A stretch of 7,010 nucleotides of DNA from Candidatus Gottesmanbacteria bacterium (GTDB lineage Bacteria; Patescibacteriota; Microgenomatia; UBA10105; UBA927): the NCBI GenBank assembly GCA_026396845.1, contig JAPLWC010000084.1, forward strand, positions 3,823-10,832. The letters run 5' to 3'. Below, in pieces: positions 1 through 4,969 of this stretch. Position 1 is the first letter of the stretch. Each line of letters opens with the position of its first letter. The notes beneath the pieces are model-generated. The model was not told the origin of the DNA. It made no database searches and worked only from the letters and a program-made list of their open reading frames with translations. Position numbers and translations under genes: made by a program.

Positions 1-326
1 GGGCCAAAGTCCGCAGCCAGCTTATGTCCGGAGGGAGCCAGGCAAACGGTACGTATTATTACCTGCCCAATGTTCCCTATGTCGAATTTTTTTATAACAA
101 GCTAACCCCAAAATCCATGGGGTACAGCTTCCACGGCACGTATTGGCATCATAACTTCGGCCACCCGATGAGCCACGGGTGCGTCAATATGCGCACCGAA
201 GACGCCGCAAAACTCTACGACTGGACCACACCGGAAGTCACGAATCCGAAAGCGTGGAGCACGACCGCCACAGCGAGCAACCCGGGAACAGAAGTGATGA
301 TCTACGGAAATCCTCCGGCTGAATAA
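1..326 (+). CDS. L,D-transpeptidase (YkuD domain), C-terminal part, 5' truncated by window edge
   Basis: The open frame runs from the window edge (first full codon at 3) to TAA at 324-326, so the ATG at 24 is probably internal and not the start. The protein shows the active-site block of the YkuD family: a His in FHGTYWH, then about 13 residues later SHGCVNMR, where the Cys is the catalytic nucleophile and the following Asn/Arg are typical of the family. VPYVEFFYNKL just upstream matches the preceding beta strand. Members of this family form 3-3 cross-links or attach proteins in peptidoglycan, acting outside the membrane; the export signal would lie upstream of the window. About 45 residues follow the active site, a short Ser/Thr-rich tail. 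It converges on galU with a 13-bp gap. The family call is firm; the exact substrate is unknown. Confidence 0.9.
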   Translation, partial: AKVRSQLMSGGSQANGTYYYLPNVPYVEFFYNKLTPKSMGYSFHGTYWHHNFGHPMSHGCVNMRTEDAAKLYDWTTPEVTNPKAWSTTATASNPGTEVMIYGNPPAE

Positions 327-339
327 AAGAGGTGCTTCT

Positions 340-1165
340 TTAAAGTTTTAGTGATTTGAGGTATTGGCGGAAGTCGCCGTTTAAATCTTTGTGCTGGAGC
401 GCAAACTCAACGACGGTTTTGAGGTATTCCAATTTGTTTCCCGTATCGTAGTACTTGGCATTTTCCACCTCGCAGGCATATACCGGACGAGTTTTCATGA
501 GAATTTTTATCGCGTCAGTTAACCAAATTTCTCCATTTTTCCCGGGGCCAAGCGTCTCTAAAATTGGAAAAATATCGGGTGTTAGGACATAGCAGCCATG
601 CCTGACCGACGTTTTTTTCGATTTCCGTAACCTCAACAATACCGTAGCGTGACACATCATTTTTAGGCACGCGAATCGCCGAAATGACCGGATCGCCGTA
701 TTTTTCAAATACGTCGATACATTGCTTGGCGCGCGGCGGGTGCGCGTAAATAAATTCATCACCCCATATGGCGACAAACGGTTCAGCTCCGATCACCGAC
801 CTGGCACACAGGACCGGTGTCCCGTTGCCGTACGGACCTTTTTGCCGGATATAGATGAAATTGGCAAGTTCCGCGGTTTTTTTTACCGATTCAATAAGCT
901 CATGCTTCCCTTGTTCCTTCAATGTCTGAATGAGCTCATTAGGGTAATCAAAATGGTCTTCAATGGCGCGTTTATTCCAACCGGTAACGATAACGATATC
1001 GGTAATACCGGAGGCGACCAGTTCTTCAACCACATATTGAATGACGGGTTTGTCCACAATCGGGAGCATTTCTTTAGGCATGGCTTTGGTCTGGGGCAGA
1101 AACCGCGTCCCGAATCCTGCTGCGGGGATGACTGCTTTGCGGACCGTCTGTTTTTTCTTTTGTAC
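340..1165 (-). pseudogene. galU: UTP--glucose-1-phosphate uridylyltransferase (GalU), broken by a frameshifting deletion
   Basis: GalU makes UDP-glucose from UTP and glucose-1-phosphate in the cytoplasm. The N-terminal frame reads KAVIPAAGFGTRFLPQTKAM (nucleotide-binding loop), then PKEMLPIVDKPVIQYVVEEL, YGNGTPVLCA, WGDEF and SRYGIVEV. Near 600-618 the frame fails at a run of seven T (612-618 on +), and the homologous C-terminal half continues in another frame: RHGCYVLTPDIF, GEIWLTDAI, YYDTGNKLEYLKTVVEFAL, ending at 340. Against the family spacing, about 20 residues are missing between YGIVEV and HGCYVLTP, including the VEKP segment of the active site. The two halves plus the gap give about 290 residues, the normal length. 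No ATG, GTG or TTG lies in frame before the nucleotide-binding loop; the ATG at 1081 would delete it. The codon 5 nt after the -10 box is GTA (1165-1163), which I take as the ancestral start position. This is either a real pseudogene or an assembly error at the homopolymer. Confidence 0.8.
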
Positions 1166-1170
1166 CCTCG

Positions 1171-1200
1171 ATTGTATCCCGCCTGCAAGATGCTTGTCAA
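1171..1200 (-). promoter_or_regulatory. sigma70-like promoter of galU
   Basis: On the minus strand TTGACA (1200-1195) is followed after 18 bp by TACAAT (1176-1171). The predicted transcription start is near 1165-1163, directly at the in-frame GTA codon of galU, so the intact ancestral gene was probably leaderless. The promoter is close to consensus although the gene it serves is broken. Confidence 0.65.
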
Positions 1201-1209
1201 TTTGATATC

Positions 1210-2553
1210 ATGAAAAAGTACATGAAAAAAAATTTCTTCCTCACTTTCGTCATATTCCTTCTATTCATCATTTTACAACCGGCTCACGCGCAAACACCCA
1301 CGCCGGACCCGTGCGGAACAGATGCTCCGCTAGCGACCCCGTGCCCCGTACGATATGACACAACTAATGTCGTCATTCCCCAAACTCAAACGTGGGTTTC
1401 ATCCTTAGTTAACAGCATCGCATCGCTTTTGGGAACAGCAAAATTTGACTGGACGGGCAGTCTTCGCCCATTGGATGACACATATAATATCGGGTCGAAT
1501 AAATTTACGGACCTCAGTCAACAAATCCAACAATCAAGCGAAAATGACCTCAAACCTGCAGCCCTGCAGGTTGTCACAACACCGGATCTGCAACCAAAAC
1601 CGTTTACCATGACGTCGGTCGTATGTGCCCTGGATCCGCAAACAGGTATTGTCACACAAATCTCAAGTTCAGACCGTATAGAATCGAAAGACATTCCGGG
1701 GCTCACTCAGGCAATAGAAGGCTCACGGCAATTGGGCTCCTACGTAACAGGATATACGCAAGTTTCACAGGATTACAATCTGAAAAATGTTGTCGTTTCA
1801 ACCGATACTGCCGCCTGTGACATACCTTCATCGGGACAAGATGAAGAACAGGCTGCGGTCACTACCCAAAATCAAAATTCCTACAGCGGCAAAAGCCTCA
1901 TAACCATCATTGAAGCATTTATCTCGCAGATTCAGGGTCTGTTTCAAGCCAAGGTAACACAAACCGCGGAAATCCAGGGGAAAGGCCTGACCCCTTGGAT
2001 GCATTACGCCCTGTGCTTGTTCGCCGGGTGCCAATCGTCAGACGTAGCATCGGTTTCCTATGATACCGCCGAAAACAAACAGGAGTTGACCCAGGCAGGC
2101 GGTGCTGTCGCTGCTATGTATAAACCTGCTGCTATTGATGACATGTATAAATCCAAGCTCAATGCCGCCAATCCCGACCAACAATGGAGTCTCACAAAAA
2201 CCGGCAACTCAACGACCGCCAATCAAAACGTACAGGGTGATCAAAGCGAAGTGGTCAAAGCAACTGCTGTTAATTATGCCCAAGCACGTATTACTGCGGC
2301 CGGCGATTACATGAACTGCACACTCATGCCCGCAGATTACCAGGGTACCGCAGTGCCCGACGGCGCCTGCAACACAAATTGGGTGAATGCTGCCGCAGCT
2401 CCTCCTACTGCCGGCGGATGGAATTGCGATACATCCGTACCGGCCCAATCAGTTCCCGGATTAAATATGGCGGAAGCGCAACACGGTGTCGACACTTGGT
2501 TTGGCTCCTCCTGTTCAAACGGCACAGACAATGCGTGGGAACAGTGCATGTAA
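1210..2553 (+). CDS. secreted cysteine-rich protein of unknown function
   Basis: The 447-residue product begins with a clear Sec signal peptide: basic MKKYMKKN, a hydrophobic core of about 13 residues (FFLTFVIFLLFII) and a likely cleavage site AHA|Q at residue 27/28. A short Pro/Thr-rich stretch follows (TPTPDP). No other membrane segment is visible, so the protein should be outside the membrane. It holds 11 cysteines in the mature part, several near the C-terminus, compatible with disulfides. The rest is rich in Gln, Thr, Ser and Ala without a domain I recognise. A second ATG at 1222 also gives an ideal signal peptide (MKKNFFL) and could be the true start; no Shine-Dalgarno separates the two. 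The end at WEQCM is abrupt, and the +1 frame stays open for 28 more codons, so the gene may be truncated by a 1-nt change. It is transcribed divergently from galU and ends before a terminator. Confidence 0.75.
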   Translation: MKKYMKKNFFLTFVIFLLFIILQPAHAQTPTPDPCGTDAPLATPCPVRYDTTNVVIPQTQTWVSSLVNSIASLLGTAKFDWTGSLRPLDDTYNIGSNKFTDLSQQIQQSSENDLKPAALQVVTTPDLQPKPFTMTSVVCALDPQTGIVTQISSSDRIESKDIPGLTQAIEGSRQLGSYVTGYTQVSQDYNLKNVVVSTDTAACDIPSSGQDEEQAAVTTQNQNSYSGKSLITIIEAFISQIQGLFQAKVTQTAEIQGKGLTPWMHYALCLFAGCQSSDVASVSYDTAENKQELTQAGGAVAAMYKPAAIDDMYKSKLNAANPDQQWSLTKTGNSTTANQNVQGDQSEVVKATAVNYAQARITAAGDYMNCTLMPADYQGTAVPDGACNTNWVNAAAAPPTAGGWNCDTSVPAQSVPGLNMAEAQHGVDTWFGSSCSNGTDNAWEQCM

Positions 2554-2653
2554 TGAGTTGGTGTATACCTATTCTCTTATTGCACCCGGAGTCTCCCTTC
2601 CCACCTGGCCGGGTGTATCGGGCTGCACCCCCATGTAGCCTATACCCTGCCCA

Positions 2654-2682
2654 TTTACAAATCCAGCCTCTTTTGATATAGT
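2654..2682 (+). promoter_or_regulatory. possible sigma70-like promoter upstream of the terminator before secE
   Basis: TTTACA (2654-2659) and TATAGT (2677-2682) are separated by 17 bp. The predicted start near 2689 lies only a few bases before the terminator hairpin at 2691-2709, so most transcripts would be about 20 nt long unless the terminator is read through. It could be an attenuated second secE promoter, or a chance match. Confidence 0.4.
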
Positions 2683-2690
2683 ATGGATGA

Positions 2691-2709
2691 CCCCTGGGAG
2701 GGGGTTTTT
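2691..2709 (+). terminator. rho-independent terminator between the secreted-protein gene and secE
   Basis: CCCCT (2691-2695), a GGG loop and AGGGG (2699-2703) form a GC-rich stem, followed by G and five T. It would end transcripts from the upstream secreted-protein gene and insulate secE, which has its own -10 box downstream. Confidence 0.65.
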
Positions 2710-2728
2710 GTTAGTCATCGTTGTGCGA

Positions 2729-2734
2729 TATAAT
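2729..2734 (+). promoter_or_regulatory. -10 box of secE, leaderless layout
   Basis: A perfect TATAAT ends exactly 6 nt before the secE ATG at 2741, so the predicted transcription start coincides with the A of the start codon. A -35 box is weak: TTGTTA (2708-2713) is only 15 bp away, TTTTGT (2706-2711) has 17 bp spacing. The GGAAG next to the ATG is too close to act as a Shine-Dalgarno. Confidence 0.6.
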
Positions 2735-2740
2735 GGAAGT

Positions 2741-2956
2741 ATGGAACAATCAGTTAAACCAGCAATTTCCAATGTTGCACTGGGCAGATTCTTGCGTGAA
2801 GTGGTCGCGGAACTCAAAAAAGTCACGTGGCCCACGCGGGAGGAAACAGTGAAACTGACGGTGGTCGTCATCGTCATATCCATACTCGTCGGCGCATTCA
2901 TCGGCGGACTGGACTCGTTATTTTTACGGGCAACAACATTATTATTTAAAAGATAA
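2741..2956 (+). CDS. secE: preprotein translocase subunit SecE
   Basis: The 71-residue protein is the small essential subunit of the SecYEG channel in the inner membrane. An amphipathic cytoplasmic helix carries the family signature EVVAELKKVTWPTREET (about residues 19-35), followed by a single membrane segment, LTVVVIVISILVGAFIGGLD (about 38-57), and a short basic end (FKR). This is the one-TM minimal form found in most bacteria. The frame is open back to 2687, but that stretch is the terminator and promoter; ATG 2741 starts just before the conserved domain and sits at the predicted transcription start. nusG follows, as in most bacteria. The identification is firm and the start well supported. 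Confidence 0.93.
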   Translation: MEQSVKPAISNVALGRFLREVVAELKKVTWPTREETVKLTVVVIVISILVGAFIGGLDSLFLRATTLLFKR

Positions 2957-3018
2957 TTTTTAATTTGAAACCTGCCTCGCCGGCAGGCGGGTTTGAAATT
3001 ATTAATCAATTTTTAAAC
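2957..3018 (+). repeat. AT-rich spacer with embedded GC-rich hairpin before nusG
   Basis: AT-only flanks (TTTTTAATTTGAAA and GTTTGAAATTATTAATC) surround a GC-rich hairpin: CCTGCC (2971-2976), loop TCGCC, GGCAGG (2982-2987). AAAC/GTTT-like flanks can extend the stem imperfectly. The AT-rich part resembles the spacers before rplK and rplL. No T-run follows the hairpin, so it is not a standard terminator. It lies between secE and nusG, whose start has no Shine-Dalgarno. Confidence 0.6.
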
Positions 3019-3600
3019 ATGGACAAACAGATAACCGAACAAAAACTTACTGAACGAACCGCTCCAACCGCTCCATTAAATGCCAAATGGTACGTCGTCC
3101 ACACCTACTCCGGCCACGAAAACAAAGTCGCCGCAAACCTGAAACAACGGATCGATACGATGAAGCTGGCGGACAAAATATTTGAAATCATCGTCCCGAC
3201 ACGCAATATCGTCACCGTCAAGCACGGCAAAAAAGAGGAACAGAAAGAGAAAATTTTCCCTGGCTACATCTTGGTCAAAATGGTATTGGATGACACCTCA
3301 TGGCTCGCCGTACGCACAACACAAGGTGTGACCGCGTTTGTCGGCGCCGGCAACAAGCCTACCCCTATTTCCGATAAAGAAGTGGATACGATTCTGAAGT
3401 TCATGCAGATGGAAGCGCCCAAATACAAGGCCTCCTTCTCAGTCGGCGAAGCCGTCAAAATCGTCGACGGACCGTTTGCGGACTTCCTAGGCACCATTGA
3501 CAACATTGACGAAGAAAAAGGCAAAATTAAAGTGTTGGTTTCTATCTTCGGCCGTGAAACACCTGTGGAACTGGACTTTTTGCAGGTAGCTAAACTCTAA
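3019..3600 (+). CDS. nusG: transcription termination/antitermination factor NusG
   Basis: NusG binds RNA polymerase and modulates pausing, Rho termination and transcription-translation coupling. The 193-residue product from ATG 3019 has the NGN domain beginning KWYVVHTYSGHE (about residues 22-33) and running through KIFPGYILVKM and VTAFVGAG, then the KOW domain (VGEAVKIVDGPFADFLGTI to the end, about residues 140-193). The first 21 residues are a variable polar leader. The frame is open back to an ATG at 2965, but that start would translate the GC-rich hairpin and AT-rich spacer, so I prefer 3019. It follows secE as usual. Downstream, the expected rplK is displaced by a convergent gene whose stop codon is only 3 nt away. 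Confidence 0.93.
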   Translation: MDKQITEQKLTERTAPTAPLNAKWYVVHTYSGHENKVAANLKQRIDTMKLADKIFEIIVPTRNIVTVKHGKKEEQKEKIFPGYILVKMVLDDTSWLAVRTTQGVTAFVGAGNKPTPISDKEVDTILKFMQMEAPKYKASFSVGEAVKIVDGPFADFLGTIDNIDEEKGKIKVLVSIFGRETPVELDFLQVAKL

Positions 3601-3603
3601 CCC

Positions 3604-4281
3604 TTACTTCACCGGAGCCGGAACGAGAGCACGAAGATCGTGGATAAACATCCCTACCAGGAATGTCGGTTTTCCATCAACTGTTGAGATTCCGCCTAAC
3701 AACGCACCGACACCGAAACTTTCCACCGGCCGCGATCCTATTGGATGTCCGTTTAACTCGACGGGTTGCTTATGATCCCCGATATAATCCGTTGGCACCG
3801 TAATAACAGGAAGCGCGTGGAAAATTTGATGTTCCGGTAATACACTCATTCCCTGAGCGTTTATATCTGTTATCGCAGAGGGATACGTATGAATATCGAT
3901 ACCCTCTAACTTCGGGTTTGGAATCACCGCAAAAACTTGCTGAGTAACTAATTCTCCCATCATCCGGGTTCTCCTTGTCCCGTCTTCAAATGGCTGAAAC
4001 GTGTCGTGACCTTTATCCTGTCGTATCTCTAAAGGTGTAAAATCTAATCCATGCTGCGGATACTGAATAACAACCGGTGTAAGATTCATCTCGCCGGGTA
4101 ATATGAGATTAACGGTTTGACCGTCCAGTACTTCCCGATATTCCACAGAGCCTGTGCTTTCGGGAGATTTGATCCCACACGCGGAAAGTAGTGAGGCCCC
4201 AACAACAGCGCCGACAGCTTTTAGAAAATCCCGTCGTGATATTTTACCTGTCGGATATTGACCGACATGCACTTCGCTCAT
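3604..4281 (-). CDS. putative Tat-exported lipoprotein of unknown function
   Basis: The 225-residue product starts with a twin-arginine signal: SRRDFLK (residues 15-21), a weakly hydrophobic AVGAVVGASLL stretch, then a lipobox LSAC with the lipidated Cys at residue 35. It should be exported folded by the Tat system and anchored in the membrane by lipid at Cys35. The mature part of about 190 residues has no domain I recognise; it is mostly beta-like with many Pro and Gly and a conserved-looking end (VGALLGGISTVDGKPTFLVG). The start ATG (4281-4279) is preceded at 6 nt by a -10 box, suggesting a leaderless mRNA. The gene sits on the opposite strand between nusG and rplK, splitting the usual operon, and converges on nusG with a 3-nt gap. 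The signal is clear; the function is unknown. Confidence 0.85.
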   Translation of the reverse strand: MSEVHVGQYPTGKISRRDFLKAVGAVVGASLLSACGIKSPESTGSVEYREVLDGQTVNLILPGEMNLTPVVIQYPQHGLDFTPLEIRQDKGHDTFQPFEDGTRRTRMMGELVTQQVFAVIPNPKLEGIDIHTYPSAITDINAQGMSVLPEHQIFHALPVITVPTDYIGDHKQPVELNGHPIGSRPVESFGVGALLGGISTVDGKPTFLVGMFIHDLRALVPAPVK

Positions 4282-4287
4282 ACCATA

Positions 4288-4316
4288 AGAGTATTTCTTC
4301 TATGATGCCGTGTCAA
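4288..4316 (-). promoter_or_regulatory. promoter of the Tat lipoprotein gene, leaderless layout
   Basis: On the minus strand TTGACA (4316-4311), 17 bp, then TACTCT (4293-4288), then 6 nt to ATG at 4281. The predicted start coincides with the start codon, as at secE. The -35 box forms an inverted repeat with the -35 box of the divergent rplK promoter. Confidence 0.7.
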
Positions 4317-4321
4317 TGAGA

Positions 4322-4351
4322 TTGACAGCCGCCCTCTATGCCTGTTATACT
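4322..4351 (+). promoter_or_regulatory. promoter of rplK-rplA (extended -10)
   Basis: TTGACA (4322-4327), 18 bp, then TATACT (4346-4351) preceded by TGT, giving an extended -10 TGNTATACT. The predicted transcription start is near A4358, which leaves a leader of about 180 nt before rplK. This promoter replaces read-through from secE-nusG, which is blocked by the reversed lipoprotein gene. Confidence 0.75.
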
Positions 4352-4357
4352 CTCCTT

Positions 4358-4434
4358 ACTTCGTCCGTCAGACGACGGATGAGGGAGAAACCGACTGTGG
4401 GAGGTTTCGAGAGTATTTCTTTTTATCTTCTCTC
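4358..4434 (+). promoter_or_regulatory. structured leader of rplK-rplA, candidate L1 autoregulatory site
   Basis: The transcript would begin with an 11-bp hairpin (4359-4369 with 4374-4384, loop AGAC, two G-U pairs). Next comes GAAACC (4387-4392) pairing with GGTTTC (4403-4408) around the loop GACTGTGGGA. L1 is known to repress its own L11-L1 mRNA by binding a leader that mimics its 23S rRNA site; the GTGGGAGG here followed by TTTCGAG resembles the GTGGGAGG of the 23S L1 site as I remember it. The position upstream of exactly this operon supports the idea. A pyrimidine-rich stretch (4414-4434) follows, without a GC-rich stem directly before it, so it is not a clear terminator. Confidence 0.55.
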
Positions 4435-4460
4435 ATTTCCTCGCACAGCTTCTTGTTATA

Positions 4461-4537
4461 TCAATAAATTTTCAATTTGAAATTTAAAATTTGAAATTAA
4501 ATAAAAATTAAAAATTGTAAATTAATAATTAAAGTAT
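4461..4537 (+). repeat. AT-rich spacer before rplK
   Basis: This stretch is almost entirely A and T, built from variants of AATTTGAAATTTA and AAAATTTGAAATT. The word AATTTGAAATTTA (4474-4486) recurs exactly at 6747-6759 before rplL, and TTTAAAATTTGAA is also shared. It ends directly at the rplK ATG without a Shine-Dalgarno. It may keep the start region unstructured, but its role is unknown. Confidence 0.65.
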
Positions 4538-4969
4538 ATGGCAGCAAAAAAGGTTAAAACTATTATCAAACTCAATTTACCCGCAGGGGCCGCGACCGCC
4601 GCACCGCCGGTTGGACCCGCTTTGGGCCAGCACGGACTCCCGATCATGGAGTTTGTGAAAGCATATAACGAACGCACGGCGAAGTTGAAAGGTGAAACGA
4701 TTCCGGCCGTCATTACCGTCTACGAAGACCGGACGTTCAGCTTTATTACCAAGCTTCCGCCTGTGGCAGCCATGATTAAAAAACTCCTTGCGTTGGATAA
4801 AGCAGGAGGCAAAGCCGGCCATGAATCAGCCGGCAAATTAACCCAGCAACAGATCAAAAAAATCGCAACCGATAAATTGCCGGATTTGAATACCGACAGC
4901 GTCGAAGCGGCCATGAAAGTCGTGACAGGAACAGCAAGAAGCATGGGAATAGAGGTGGAAAATGGGTAA
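4538..4969 (+). CDS. rplK: 50S ribosomal protein L11
   Basis: L11 forms part of the GTPase-associated centre of the large subunit with 23S rRNA helices 43-44 and contacts elongation factors. The 143-residue product has the normal length. The N-terminal domain shows the signature APPVGPALGQHG (residues 22-33) and IMEFVKAYNERT; the C-terminal RNA-binding domain includes TFSFITKLPPVAAMIKK, then KIATDKLPDLNTDSVEAAMKVVTGTARSMGIEV. ATG 4538 is the natural start, with AT-rich sequence and no Shine-Dalgarno before it. Its last 8 bases overlap the start of rplA, so the two are translationally coupled. It is the first gene after its own promoter and the candidate L1-binding leader. Confidence 0.95.
   Translation: MAAKKVKTIIKLNLPAGAATAAPPVGPALGQHGLPIMEFVKAYNERTAKLKGETIPAVITVYEDRTFSFITKLPPVAAMIKKLLALDKAGGKAGHESAGKLTQQQIKKIATDKLPDLNTDSVEAAMKVVTGTARSMGIEVENG

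Noticed and set aside
326..341. Possible bidirectional terminator between the transpeptidase gene and galU
   Set aside because: AAAGA-GGTGCT-TCTTT is only a 5-bp A/T-rich stem, too weak to support a terminator call.
722..1213. 163-residue plus-strand ORF opposite galU
   Set aside because: It is the antisense of clear GalU coding sequence and its translation has no sensible domain; GalU motifs on the other strand explain the open frame.
2560..2740. tRNA gene before secE (tRNA-Trp often lies there)
   Set aside because: No acceptor stem, T-loop GTTCRA or CCA anticodon arrangement could be found.
2569..3009. 146-residue minus-strand ORF across secE
   Set aside because: It runs antisense to SecE and through a terminator and promoter; Ser/Thr-rich shadow translation.
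4403..4424. Terminator in the rplK leader from GGTTTC stem plus T-rich run
   Set aside because: Seven bases separate the stem from the T-run and the stem is short, so it does not fit a rho-independent terminator; kept as part of the leader.
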